NCBI RefSeq assembly: GCF_025698545.1
Contig: NC_068566.1
Span: forward strand, 45,859,192 to 45,923,191
Length of the DNA stretch: 64,000 nt
Source of the DNA: Gossypium raimondii
Taxonomy: Eukaryota > Streptophyta > Magnoliopsida > Malvales > Malvaceae
Direction of reading: 5' to 3'
In this document: piece by piece, positions 24,162 to 36,361 of the stretch
Numbering within the stretch: position 1 is the first letter of the stretch
Layout of the letters: the number at the start of each line of letters is the position of its first letter
The notes under the pieces: model-generated
Seen by the model: only the letters and a program-made list of their open reading frames with translations
Database searches by the model: none
Told to the model about the DNA's origin: nothing
Made by a program: the position numbers and the translations under genes

Positions 24162-27100
24162 ATGGCTAAGAATGTGGGAATTCTTGCTATGGATATCTAC
24201 TTCCCTCCTACCTGTGTTCAACAGGTGAGACATCTCTTCCCTTTTTTTTCCTTTTAATTTCTTTGAGTTTTTGCGTTCTGGGTTTTGGTTGGGTAGCTGA
24301 TTCAAGTGAGAAAAATGGGTCAAAGGTGGAATTTTTTTGGTTATTTATGGTGAATAAACTGATTGCCTCCAAATTTAATTTTCTTGGGTTTTTTTCTCTT
24401 GTTTCAAAATTTTTAATTTTATATCTGAAAAAGTTCATCTCATTTGAACTCTATAATTTGGTGAAGTCTAACTACAGTTAAAGTGTTATGTTTGATTCCT
24501 TACTGATTGATGTGAATATATGTACTAGCTTTATTCTTTACCTGGATCAATGGGTGTTAATTAGAATTTTCCCTACAAAAAAGTATTCTAGTTTTGCATG
24601 ATCATATGGTTATGAATACTTGTTTTAGTTTATAGTAGAATGATGGCTTTTTATTTGATATGTTATTTATTCATAGATTAATGTAATATGAGATTAATTT
24701 TATGATATTCTTTTCTTTTTCCTATAAAACAGGAAGCATTGGAGGCTCATGATGGTGCTAGTAAGGGGAAATACACCATTGGACTTGGACAAGATTGCAT
24801 GGCCTTTTGTACAGAAGTGGAAGATGTTATCTCTATGAGGTTACAAATTCTACATTTTATATCTACTCTTCTTATATGTTATTAGCATGACTTAATTCTG
24901 TTTTACAGTGTGTATATATAATGACTAAGATTTGCATTGTATGGATGGTTGAAATGAACACTTTCTTCGATTTTACTAATGGGGTTATGTTTGATCTGCA
25001 GTTTAACAGCTGTTACTTCACTCCTTGCAAAGTATAAGATTGATCCCAAACAAATTGGCCGTCTTGAAGTTGGTAGTGAGACTGTGATCGACAAGAGCAA
25101 GTCCATTAAGACCTTCTTGATGCAAATCTTTGAGGTACTCTTCCCCGATCATCACGATTTCTTATCTAGGATAGTTGTCCCTTGCTAGCTGCTAGCCATT
25201 ATATGGGGTCATTTTGTCAATGGTGTTATATCTATCCGGTCGTTGTGACCTGAACTTTTTTCTTGGGAAAATCCATGGTCCAACCATGTTTTATTGCACC
25301 CATATCACTCGTAGATATCACCCTGTCCTGTTTGATTGCAGTTCTGTAAGGCGATTTTATTTCTTAGGACGAACTTTGGTGCAATTTATGGTCAAATGCA
25401 TGTTCTTCACCTTATGCTCTTTTCTTTTGTTAAACAAGCAGAAATCTGGAAACACTGACATCGAAGGGGTTGACTCGACTAATGCATGCTATGGAGGGAC
25501 TGCAGCTTTATTTAACTGTGTCAATTGGGTTGAAAGTAGTTCATGGGATGGACGATATGGTCTTGTTGTCTGTACTGACAGTGCGGTATGCTCGTTTCCT
25601 GTACTGTTACTGTGAAATTTCCCTATCTTTTTCTGGCTACGGTCTACAAGCGCTGGACTTTTGTTTTCAGGTCTATGCAGAAGGACCTGCCCGGCCTACT
25701 GGAGGAGCAGCAGCAATTGCTATGCTAATAGGGCCTGATGCTCCTATTGCTTTTGAAAGCAAATTACGTGGAAGTCATATGTCCCATGCCTACGACTTTT
25801 ACAAGCCTAACCTTGCTAGTGAATATCCGGTAATGCAACTGAATTGCCCGTTAAGTTTTTCTACTTGTATGAGAAATAATTGTTCATATCATTGTCGTCA
25901 TCAGAATTATGTATATGATGAAGTTCCCAGGACAAATTTCAAAAATGACTGTTTATAGCAATCATATAATTACATGATAATCAATTATGCTATTCTTGTT
26001 CGTTAAGAATTCTTGTTTCATTAAATGATTCTATCCATTGACATGCATGTCTAGGTTGTCGATGGGAAACTTTCTCAAACATGCTATCTCATGGCTCTCG
26101 ATACTTGCTACAAATATTTCTGTCACAAGTAAGTCATTTTAGAAGTAATTGAAGTATTTTCTCTTTTTCCTTTTCAGCCGATATATTCTGTTTTCTTTAT
26201 AAATGTGGAATTTAGACTAGTTATGCTCGGCTAAAGCCACTATGTGTCGCTGCAGGTATGAGAAACTAGAGGGCAAACAGTTCTCTCTTTCTGATGCTGC
26301 ATACTTCGTATTCCATTCTCCGTATAACAAGGTAGCTAATTTGAGCGGTTATCGATAAATCAATAAATTTTCTTTCATTTAATAATGGGAATTTTGCAAT
26401 ATCTCTGATAACTTTGTCTGTTTCAACTGCTGCAGCTTGTGCAGAAAAGCTTTTCTCGTTTGTTGTTCAACGACTTCTTGAGGAATGCCAGGTTTTTTCC
26501 TTTTCTTTGACGAGTTCAAAGATTATACTTACCATATCATCTCTGTTCGGTGTTATTTACTCGGTTTACATAAATTTGTAGTTCTGTCGATGAAATTACC
26601 AAGGAAAAACTGGCTCCATTCTCAACTTTGACCGGTGACGAAAGCTACCAAAGCCGGGATCTTGAGAAGGTCTATTTTGAACTTTCATAACAATTCTAAG
26701 ATTTGACATGATAGAACTTCATGCTGATACCGATCATTACCGTGCATTTGCAGGCATCCCAACAAGCTTCAAAGTGCCTTTATGATGCCAAGGTGCAACC
26801 AACTACCTTGATACCAAAGCAAGTTGGCAACATGTATACTGCATCTCTTTATGCTGCCTTTGCATCCCTTATTCACAACAAAAACAGTGAATTGGTAATT
26901 TATTGCATCTCTTTTCGAAAATAAAAATGAAAATCTTCAATCTCAGCTCTATTTCCATTCACATCTGATATATTTAATAACATGCAGGCAGGAAAGCGGG
27001 TGATTTTATTCTCTTACGGAAGTGGTTTAACTGCCACAATGTTTTCATTGCGATTCCATGAAGGTCAACACCCCTTTAGCCTATCGAACATTGTATCAGT

Positions 27101-27445
27101 GATGAATGTAGCCGGGAAATTGAAGTCAAGGCACGAGGTAAATCTTGCACTTCTGTTCTAGCCTGTATAAGAAGTACATGGTCATTATACCACCTTCATT
27201 GCCTGAGTTTTGGATTGTAACCGAGTTGTTTTCTGCAGTTTCCCCCTGAGAAGTTTGTTGAGACTATGAAGCTCATGGAGCATAGGTACGGAGCCAAGGA
27301 TTTCGTGACAAGCAAAGACTGTAGCCTTTTGTCTCCCGGAACATACTACCTCACCGAAGTTGATTCCATGTACCGGAGATTCTACGCAAAGAAGGACGGG
27401 GACTTTGCTGCTTGCGATAATGGTTCCGTTGCCAACGGTCATTAG
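24162..27445 (+). CDS. HMGS: Hydroxymethylglutaryl-CoA synthase (12 exons)
   Basis: Cytosolic enzyme that condenses acetyl-CoA with acetoacetyl-CoA to HMG-CoA in the mevalonate pathway to sterols and sesquiterpenoids. Exons by GT-AG junctions: 24162-24224, 24733-24839, 25002-25134, 25442-25585, 25671-25829, 26055-26128, 26256-26331, 26436-26491, 26582-26669, 26754-26894, 26988-27137, 27239-27445. They sum to 1398 bases, one open frame of 465 aa, the usual plant size. The start [16 protein letters not shown] is typical of the family. Catalytic residues fall at the positions known for plant HMGS: Glu79 (LEVGSET), Cys117 (STNACYGG, the acyl-enzyme nucleophile), His247 (VFHSPYNK) and Ser359 (SYGSG). 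No lesions seen; the gene looks functional. The open frames inside introns at 25.2-25.9 kb are artefacts of read-through. Confidence 0.96.
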
Positions 27446-28342
27446 CGGACAGATTTATCATGCCCCCAATGCCATGAAGAAAGCATTTGTGTTAGATGTG
27501 TTTGTGAGTACCAAAATACTGGGTTCCTGTGAATGTTAAAAAAGCAAAAATAGTTTGATTCAGCATCAATTTCAGCTTAAATTTTCTTTTTTATTTTATT
27601 TTGTAATAAGTTATTTTTCTAGAGCCAGTTATGTTAAAACCCAAAGCTAGTTGGCAATCTCTTTGATGATAATATAAGATATTTTTATTTCAGCAGAGCT
27701 CCATAGTTGTAGGTTCAAGGGCTATATCTTGGTAATAAAAATATAGTGGTAATGTTTTTATGGGACCACTTAAGATTTCAGAATGAAAAAAAAAAATCAA
27801 GTGATTAAAACTCTGTAAAGGACTTTTCTGATACCATTCTGACACAACTCTGCAGATTTATTGGTGGAGAGTAGACCCTATCTGTGTTGTTGACAGCTGA
27901 TGGTCACATGTTCATGGTCATCAAGGGGGACCCTCCACTTGTCATTCTTACACTTCCAACTCAGCTCCCATGCCATGTAAATTGTCTTAAACCAATGAAA
28001 AAAAACCGAATCCTCTCAGTATAATGAGAGTGCAATGTATCTTCAAAGAAAAGTGGGGTAATTCTATTCAAATTTTAGAAATGGCATTGTTGCGTTGAGG
28101 AAGAGGTTGCCATGAGCCTCCAAAAATTAATCTTTACAGGATACCTTAGTAAAAAAATTAAGTTAATTTTGTTCTCATAAATTTGATGATTATATCTCAA
28201 TTTTGGTGGTGCATTTTAATATTTGAATATGAAAATTGTTTAATCATTAAACCCAACCATTAATACATGAAATAAAGCTTATTTATCCATCTCAGCCAAT
28301 TAGCTCTTTCCATGTATAATATCATAATTGTCGGCCCAAATA
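27446..28342. other. 3' flank of HMGS and intergenic DNA
   Basis: The first ~200 bases are probably 3' UTR ('ttttattttattttgtaataag' near 27,590 is polyadenylation-like). The remainder has no gene signal. Confidence 0.45.
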
Positions 28343-28748
28343 GTTGTTGAGGCTAAGTTATATGCTTGGAAAAAATGGTTGAAATGGTTGGGAATATCAT
28401 TTCATCAAATATTGCGATAATTAAGAGTGAATGTTCGATCGAATTGAGTTATATCAAATGAAATTGTTCGAGTGTAACACAATGTTGATTGAAACTATTC
28501 GTAATGGGTTGGCTATAGTAAGTAGTGTTGCTGAAGTCAGATAGATTCACGATTGGTGTTCCAAAAATTGGGAAGTTAAATTTCGACATATTCAATGAAA
28601 TGTCAATAAAGTTGTTGATTGCATAGCTAAGACAGACGGAGGCGTAATTGAGCAGCTGATTATCCTGGAAGATCCTCCGCAGTATGTGAGATGCTGGCTT
28701 GAAGAAGATATTAGACAGTCTTCGGTGACTGATGATAATTTTCATTAG
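28343..28748 (+). pseudogene. RNase H-like (RVT_3-type) domain relic 2
   Basis: Readable pieces are 'VVEAKLYAW' near 28,343, then in another frame 'FECNTMLIETIRNGLAIVS', 'IHDWCSKNWEVKFRHIQ', 'NVNKVVDCIAKTDGG' and 'LIILEDPPQYVRCWLEEDI'. This is the order of the plant RNase H-like domain (E-A-L-W..., ...D..., I..IR, W.V.F.HI.RE.N.VAD..AK). In-frame TAG and TGA codons and at least one frame change kill it. It has no connection to the HMGS gene upstream. Confidence 0.75.
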
Positions 28749-28800
28749 GACAAATGCTCGCTTAATTTTCTAAGCTTATGTTCAACAAAAAAAAATTGCA

Positions 28801-30140
28801 CATGTCAAATTAAAATTTTGTTACAGTATAATTAATTTCATATTAGAGCACATAAATTTAAAACCATATATATTTGAAAATTTTTTCAAAGCGAAAAAAA
28901 AAGATACTTTAGTATATAAACTTGAATCATTAATTAACTTATTTAGGTCCCAAAATTATTATTTTAGAATATTTTAAATTTTAAATTTCTTTATATTTTT
29001 CAGATTTTTTAAAAAATTATAATTTTTTAAAATATAAATTTTAAATTTTAAAATTATTTTGATTTTGATTTTTCTAATTTTTGTTGAAAGAAAGATCAAT
29101 TTGCTCATTTTCAAAATTGATAGGGACCAAAAGGATATTTATACCAATATGTTATTCAAATTGTAAAATTCAACTTGACTCGAACTCGAAACTCAGATTA
29201 CTTATTCGAGTTTACTCAAATAACTCAATTTGATTAACTCAAAATTTGAATTTATTTTTATTTTTTTCTAATTGAATCGAGTTTTGCTTACTTCTAGCGA
29301 TAACAAGAATAAAACAGGGACTTAAAAATTGTTTGCATAGTTCAGCTCCTCTAAATTTGTGAAGCCTAATTTAGTGAGAAATATTCACAATTTTTAACAC
29401 TTACAATGACAATTTCCTCACTTTTACACCTTGAAGATTGATATAGCCATTAAATTTCCTCCTATGAACTTAGCATATAAAACCACAACATAATATATTT
29501 TACAATCACAATGCACTTATAAAAAATAAAGTTGCTCACTTGAACAGATTAAGTGTTTTATATTTCTGAATAATAACCTATATAAGTCTATCAATTATAT
29601 AGAACATTTCAAGACTTGTTAATATAGGGGTAAGCAAAACTCAATTTGATTCGAAAAATCTTTTTTTTTTGAAATTTTGAGCTAATCGAATCAAGTTATT
29701 TGAATTATTCAAGTCAACTCGACTAAGTAATTCGAGTTTAGAGTTCGAATCGAGTTGATTTTTACAATTCAAATAACATATTGGTGTAAATACACTTTTG
29801 ATCCCTATCAAGTTTGAAAATGAGCAAATTCGTCTCTCAACAAAAATTACAAAATAAATTTTAAAATTCAAAATATTTATAAAAAAATTCCAAAATTTAT
29901 ATTTTAAAATTTTATAAAAATTTCAAAAAGAAAACCTAAAAATATGTAAAGAAAGTAAAAATTAAAATTTTCTAGAATAATAATTTTGGGACCTAAATAA
30001 GTTAATTAATGATTCAATTTTATCAAACTATAAAGTTTTTTTTATCATTTTGCTTTGAAAAATTTCAAATATATTTGGTTTTAAATTTATATGCTATAAC
30101 ATGAGATTAGTTATCTTGTAATAAGATTTTAATTTGTCAT
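28801..30140. repeat. ~1.34-kb imperfect inverted repeat (two head-on copies)
   Basis: Arms 28,801-29,295 and 29,628-30,140 are reverse complements with indels. 'catgtcaaattaaaattttg', 'cattaattaacttatttagg' and 'tcccaaaattatt' on the left recur on the opposite strand on the right. A ~330-bp unrelated spacer separates the arms. No coding. It is either two inverted insertions of one repeat or one foldback element. Confidence 0.7.
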
Positions 30141-30636
30141 GTTTAATTTTTTAATTTAACTCGAACAAATTCACTCAATTTGGTTCGACTCGACTCAAAT
30201 TTCATTTCATTCAGCTAGACTTGAAAAAATTTAAAATCAAGTTAGGATGATAAAATAAGATTTGTCAACTCGATTCGAATGAACGTTCACCCCAATGCTA
30301 ACAAAAGAAGACCTACCAAGCTGAATACAATATAATAATAACAAACAATATATATAAGGACTCTTGGCATCTAAGATATCAAAGTTCCAATCCAATATCT
30401 TCAATCCAAAGCAATTGATAAGTATGATCCAATGTGATCCGATCCCCCATAAATATTTCTTTAAATGATACGATTTTCATTGATGAGCTAGATACATTTC
30501 ACAATGTCAACATAATCCAAAAATCGGTTCAAATAAATTGCCAATAACACAAATATAGGAACAATTTCCTTCATTCTTTCCATATTTTTCAACAATAATC
30601 ACTAAATTTTAAATAAAAAAAGACTTTTGTTGCAAT
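30141..30636. other. Intergenic AT-rich DNA
   Basis: Continues with A/T-rich sequence similar to the repeat arms ('tcgactcgactcaaatttc'); no gene. Confidence 0.4.
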
Positions 30637-30984
30637 TGTTGGAGATGGTTACGATCGGTTTGGTAACGGGATGACAAGCTTTACGTTGGTTTTGATGGAG
30701 CCCCATGTTGTTGATACGAGAAGCTTTATCTTGACAAAAATCACTGCACTTTGATAAAATTTAATTGAGTCACATTGCCTGGAGGCCATTTAATGCTTTG
30801 GTGATGCCTAGCATAAATCTGTCGAAGTTTGGCTTATTAATTAAGGATTACATTGAAATCTGATTTTCTTCGTATTGGGATGCTAATAAGACGGTTCACT
30901 TCATGTTTAGGGTAGCTTAGTTATATACAAACCATCATGATTGGAACACTATTCCCTCTAATCTTGCCTTTGGTTTAGGTGTGC
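30637..30984 (+). pseudogene. RNase H-like (RVT_3-type) domain relic 3
   Basis: Starts with 'VGDGYDRFGNGMTSFTLVLM', which looks like a frame-damaged 'G.GMV.RD..GN'. It ends with 'FGLLIKDYIEI', a stop, then 'SSYWDANKTVHFMFRVA' and 'DWNTIPSNLAFGLG', as in the C-terminal end of this domain family (F..LI.DC......F..R.AN..VH..AR.A). Stops interrupt it. A third, independent fragment of the same domain type within 14 kb. Confidence 0.5.
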
Positions 30985-33176
30985 TGATATTTCTGCTACA
31001 CAATGAGCAGCAGAAGTGAAAACAAGAGTCCCATTCAGATGAAAGGCATCAAAATCACTGACCCAATCACAGAAAACGAGGAAAATTGAGAACAGAAAAG
31101 AAACCCCAAAACAATATTACGAGGTTTTCAGCAAATGACAATAATTAATCATGATCCGATGAGTCTTTGACTTTGAAACAAAACATGCAATGAAACCCTA
31201 TATAAATTCAAGTTTTCATGGAAACTCGACAGATCATAAGTCGCTGAGGATTAAGAGAAAACGAGTCACTATAGGACTCGGGCATCACGGGCAATAGGCG
31301 CAAACCTAATTTCTCAATATTTATAACCAGGTAGTTAGTATTATACCGGCAGACATATTATATTTGTACTGATATTAGTACGTACAACTACCAATATATT
31401 TGAGTGTACTATTTCAAATTTAAATATCAAATAATGAAATTAAATAAATTTAAATATAAAATACTCATCAATTATATAAAATATTCTTTAATAAGGTTTG
31501 CAAATACAATTCATCATTAAACAAATTCATAAATAAACAAGTAAAACATATTCCTCAATAAATCCAACGTAAATAAAAAATTATTTTACTTGTCTTGATT
31601 GGTAGATCATATTTCGATTGGTACAGTAAATCAATTGATACATACCGATACAATCAATACCAATCAAAATTTTTTAATCTGACTTTTGTATAGAATTTGT
31701 AAATTTTAATGATAATTTTGATAATATTTGTAGTTTAATTTGGTAAACTAATACAAAGTAGTATTTAGATAAAGTCGGATTCTCTATAACAACCACTCTT
31801 TGTAGCGACATTTTATTATAATAATTAAGTTTGTTGTAGAATTAATATTTTATGTTTTATTTTTGTTATCTATAACAACTTTTCATCTATAATAGTAACC
31901 ACCATGTGAAGCACACTCTTTATTAAAATAGTTCTTTATAATAACCTCTTGTCACATGTTTTAGTAAAATTAATTTTATTTCTTAAGTTAAATAAAATAA
32001 ATAAATTTTAGTTGAAATGCTATTTCAATAAGAATTTTAAAATTTATATAAAATATATAAACAATATTTTATTAAGTAAATATAATATTTAATAAATGAA
32101 ATTATATTTATAAAATTTATTAAAGATTTGATCTAAATCTCACTAATTATTATTATTATTAATATATTATAATTTTTAGATTTGAAATTTTAAGAAAATT
32201 TAAATATGATCTAAATATTAAATATAGATGCTGTTATGGGTATATAACTACCTCTCTATAACATTCAAAAATTTGAGCGATAAAATATTAAATCAAATAA
32301 TTGCATTATCTAATACAAATTTATTCTATAATGTCATCTTCAAAATTGAACTTATGTCCTCTCATTGAAAATACAATGTGTATTGAAATATGACTTTTGA
32401 TGGTATTTAAATAACTGTTAAAATATGCCATATTATTTATAAATTTAGAATTTTATTTTTATTTTTATTTTAAGAATTCAATCATTTTACTTTTCAAGCT
32501 TCAAAATTCAAGTCCAATTGTAAACAATATTAAAATTATTTCATTAAATTTAAAAATCACATTCTAACCAAAATTAGAAAAATAAAGAGGCTACATTCTT
32601 AAAAATAAATTTGTGAAGAATATAAAGAATGATGGCATAGTTTAACCTTGAATAAATCTATAAATAGGCAATTTCCATAACCTTTTTGGAAAGTGGTTCT
32701 AGTTTATGGTATTAAATTGGGTATTTTGCAAACCCAATTTCAATTCAAAATGAAACTTTTTGACCAAAATATCTACCACATTAAGGTGTTGTGCTAAATG
32801 AAACAAGAAAAATAGAGTAAATTGAACATGAGCCAAAAGATGAAGCCAAGCAAAGGAGGCAAATACCAAATATAAAACTCAAAATGCATATTCATAACCA
32901 GATAAAACCATTTCCAACTGACTTATTCAAATGTTCATATATGAATACAACATTCAAATACAAAATACCAGCGATCTTTCGTGTCATCTGGGAAGAGGCA
33001 TGCGTGCGTATTGGCCGAGGTTATCACCATCCATATCGACCCACACGAACCAAATTCATAAACAAGATGATAAAAAGAAGAGGAAATCAATGAATTCATA
33101 ACCTAAAATCTCAAGCTCAAATAGTCTCACATAGTCTACCTTTGAAGACAAACTTTTTATCAGGCAAAGTAACTGA
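30985..33176. other. Intergenic DNA and probable 3' UTR of the NRS/ER gene
   Basis: AT-rich with no gene recognised. The ~300 bases immediately left of 33,177 are probably the 3' UTR of the minus-strand NRS/ER gene. A 69-codon plus-strand frame at 32,884-33,093 there is judged chance. Confidence 0.45.
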
Positions 33177-34709
33177 TCAAGCTCCACCAGTCTTCTTATT
33201 CGGTTCGAATACATACTTAATAAGAGACTCTTTAATCGAAAGGAGCTCAGGGAATTCTGTCTTCAATTTGGTGGCATCGAGTTCGTTGTTGCTTCTCGGG
33301 GCTACGATAACTTTGGCCTGCTCCTCGAGATTGAAGTTCTTCCAGGTGAAGTTAGGGTCAATGTAGTCACGGTACATTTCTAATATCTCATTGTGACTGA
33401 CCACTCCCGGGTTTGTAAAGTTCCAAATTCCGGTCAAGTTCCTCTTTCCCATCTCGATGGAAATCGGAAGAAGCTCATCGAGGATGGTCATCGAGTTAGG
33501 AATGTTAACCACTTTATCGTACCGAGTGATTTTTGTGATGAAGTTTCGGGGATTGGCTAAATCCGATGAAATAGGCATCCTAACTCGCAAGGTACATACA
33601 TTTTCATAATTCTTGAGCAATTCCTCCACCTTTTTTTGAATCATTAACAAAGATCCCATTATTAGAACAAGAGCACAATTCAGATCTAAATACATTAAAC
33701 TACAACAAAAGGAAGGCAAAGGTAAAAATACCATAAAGGCCCCTGTACTAAGAGTCGAGTTGCATTTTACCCCTTTACTCAAAAAATGACAAATTATTCC
33801 CTATATGTTAAATTAAAGAGCAAACTGATCTTTTTGTTAAATTAGTTTTTATGGTTAAAAACTGATCTTTACAATACAAATAGATGAAATTTTAACAAAA
33901 AAGACCAATTAGCTTTTGATCTTATTTACAAGGACTAATTTGCCCATTTTTCAAATAGCGGGGCAAAATGCAATGTAACTCTTTAGTATAGATTAATACA
34001 GGGCCTTGCAATGCAGATCCAAGTGAGATCAATACCGATAGATGCAATAAGCAAATATGAATACTTTGAATGTGAAAACAATGAAATTATCAATAAAGAT
34101 TAGAACTTTCTTGCATTAAACAAACAAATCGATCAATCATAAACAAAACCCAACAACATTTCAATGAAATCACAAGATCTGAAAGGATACCCATATGAAA
34201 AAGAACAGATCAAATAAACAAATTATCAGATCTAATAACATAATTGAAGCTTTGCTTACCATAGCCTTGGTCTTAGAATAAAAGGAACCGGTGAAATTCG
34301 GAGTATCCTCTTCCTTAAACCCGAAACCCGTTCCGATCTGATGAGCCTCATCGTACTCAAAGATGCAACCTGTAGCATAATTAATCAAGATGAGGCCTTT
34401 GTCTCTGCAAACGTCAGCGAGGGTAAGGGTCCCGACCACATTGGTTCTGATGGTCTCCACCTTATGGGATTCGCACCAATCGACATTCGGACGACCGGTG
34501 ACACCGGCGGCATTGAATACATGGGTCGGTTTCACGTTGGCTATGTCGGACTCAAGCGAAATCCGGTTCTCCAAACGGCCGGAGCCGTACTCGTAATCGA
34601 TTCCCTGGGATTCGCAGAGTTTGCCTAATAAACCACCGATCCAACCAGTTCGACCGTAGATCAGGAACTTCAATGGTTTGTCCGATGAGCCATTAGCCGG
34701 AAACCCCAT
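33177..34709 (-). CDS. NRS/ER: Bifunctional UDP-4-keto-6-deoxyglucose 3,5-epimerase/4-reductase
   Basis: Makes UDP-L-rhamnose from UDP-4-keto-6-deoxy-D-glucose in the cytosol, supplying rhamnose for pectin and glycosides. Two exons on the minus strand, 34,709-34,260 and 33,629-33,177, give 300 aa, the family length (Arabidopsis NRS/ER is ~301). Visible features: NADPH-binding Rossmann loop 'YGRTGWIGGLLG' near residues 19-30, the 'FNAAGVTGRPNVDWCE' segment, the short-chain-dehydrogenase 'FYSKTK' Tyr/Lys pair just before the intron, and the conserved second half 'CTLRVRMPISSDL', 'NFTNPGVVSHNEILEMY', 'KYVFEPNKK'. The ATG at 34,709 is the first in frame; the codon before it is GTG. The intron is phase 0 and contains a MITE. 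Its acceptor ('attcaaaaaaag') lacks a pyrimidine tract, so the 3' splice site is inferred from protein continuity. Confidence 0.94.
33731..34010. mobile_element. Foldback MITE, family C, copy in the NRS/ER intron
   Basis: 'ggcccctgtactaagagtcg...ttgcattttaccccttt' at the left is mirrored by the reverse complement of the right end, 'aggccctgtattaatctata...ttgcattttgccccgct'. Inner blocks 'agagcaaactgatcttttt' and 'ttggtcttttttgttaaaat' also pair. It lies wholly inside the single intron and ~100 bases from the acceptor side. Confidence 0.7.
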
Positions 34710-34788
34710 CACTTATTTAGAATTTTTTTTTTGAATTTTTGGGTTGAAAATGCAGGGTTTGAATTTGAGGGAGTGGGCACTTCACAGA

Positions 34789-34802
34789 TATATATTTATA
34801 TA
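34789..34802 (-). promoter_or_regulatory. Putative TATA box of the NRS/ER gene
   Basis: On the minus strand 'tatataaatatata' lies ~80-95 bases upstream of the ATG, a plausible distance for a short plant leader. Inference from sequence and position. Confidence 0.45.
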
Positions 34803-35424
34803 CACAGAAATGATGAGGCCATTAACTTTTTACTTAATTTTTCTCTTAGTTCCTGTACTCTTTATAATTTTAAAATTAGTCCTTCTTTTTTTCCAAAAAT
34901 TTACTCCCTCCCTACGCTGCTTACTAATTTTCATTAAATTTAAATATGTATAGATTTTAAATTTTTTAAATAAGATATTTAAATTTAAAAAATCAATTAA
35001 TAATTCTTTCGACCAATTGGGCGGATCGAATATCAAATCAGACTTTTATTGTTTTATAAATATAAAGAATTTTAGTTAAAATATACTCTAAATCAATTTT
35101 TTATTCCAAGTATTTAGTTTTTTATTTTTAAAATTTAAAATACAAATCTAATTATTAATTTTATTTTCGTTATTTCAAAATGTCATGTCAGTAAATTTAA
35201 CAAAAATTTATTCCGTTACCAATTAAATATTCTATAAAATAAATAAATCAAATTCCTAAAAATAATAATAAATTAAATTTCAGATAATAAAACGAATTTT
35301 AGTATAAAATTGTAAAGCTCATCATGATTCATGAGCTTAAAAGTCGCTTCCACATTTGTGTTCTGTTATTGGTTTTTCTTAATGGAATAAAAATATCCTC
35401 TCTTTTTCTTTCAGAATATTTTTT
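34803..35424. other. Intergenic AT-rich DNA upstream of NRS/ER
   Basis: Distal promoter of the minus-strand gene; no other signal recognised. Confidence 0.4.
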
Positions 35425-35602
35425 AAGATTAATCCCATTATAAATTGTTATCATAATTACTATTTTTTATGTAATACCTAAAACTGTATATTTCTCTCCT
35501 CAACTTTTAAATAAAAAAAATAATGTGTTTCAACACACTTAAATTTAAGTCCTCCTACAATCGACAACAATATCAATATCAATCAAATTAAGACTCAATG
35601 AT
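35425..35602. repeat. ~160-bp interspersed repeat, copy e
   Basis: Shares 'aatcccattataaattgtta', 'aataatgtgtttcaacacac' and 'tcgacaacaatatcaatatc' with the other copies. Confidence 0.55.
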
Positions 35603-35831
35603 AATACACAAACTTTATTTATCACTTACTAATCATAATTAATTTATATAAAAGAAAAAGAAATACTAATATTTGAGTTGATATTTGCCTTTCTACCTCT
35701 ATATTTTAATTTTAATTTTGTTTTCGTTTTCTTTTTCTTATTTTCTCTAATAAAGTTAATAATATGAGGTAAGGAGGACGTAATTTGTAATAATTTTAAA
35801 TGTGATCATTACATCATGCATTATTAATAGA

Positions 35832-36361
35832 GTAAATTATATCATTAATCATTAAATTATAGGTAAGTTTTTATTTTAGTCACTTAAAAAAAGTTACAAT
35901 TTTGTAATTAAATTATTCAAAAATTTTCATTTAAGTCACAGACGGTTAAAATTACTGCTATATGACTTTCTTTATTTGCATTGTCTACATAAATCAAAAG
36001 CTCTATTTCTCCTCCTCTTTTACAATTCAATTTTTTTCATGAACTTTAGAAGTCACGGATCTGTAAACCAAAATTGAAACAACTTTTTTCTTCAATTTCC
36101 GACACTGACCGTCAACTCAACTTAGATTTAAGGTATGTTCTTCTATATACTGATCATTGAATCATCCCTTAGAGCTCGGTCATGAAACTTTAAAAAGCAA
36201 AAACTTAACATCCCAATAATTTAAATAAAATTTTTTGAATAGTTCAGTGACTCAAATAAAATTTTTTGAATAATTTAATAACTAAATTATTAATTTTTTT
36301 AAAATTAAAAGATGAAAATAAAAATTTATCTATAATTTAGTGACTAATAATATAATTTACG
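35832..36361. mobile_element. Foldback MITE, family D, copy 1
   Basis: 'gtaaattatatcattaatca...aaattatagg' at the left and the reverse complement of the right end, 'gtaaattatattattagtca...aaattataga', are inverted. ~0.53 kb and non-coding. Half-copies of this end type lie near 6.9 kb and 37.8-37.9 kb. Confidence 0.65.

Noticed and set aside
24263-24481. ORFs within HMGS introns and across exon-intron borders (also 25.2-25.9 and 26.7-26.9 kb)
   Set aside because: Explained by the 12-exon HMGS model; they run through consensus GT-AG introns.
31246-31265. 'acgagtcactatagga', close to a phage T7 promoter core
   Set aside because: One short partial match in 64 kb of plant DNA with no phage or vector context; chance.
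32884-33093. 69-codon plus-strand ORF next to NRS/ER
   Set aside because: Lies in the probable 3' UTR of the minus-strand gene, with no family resemblance.
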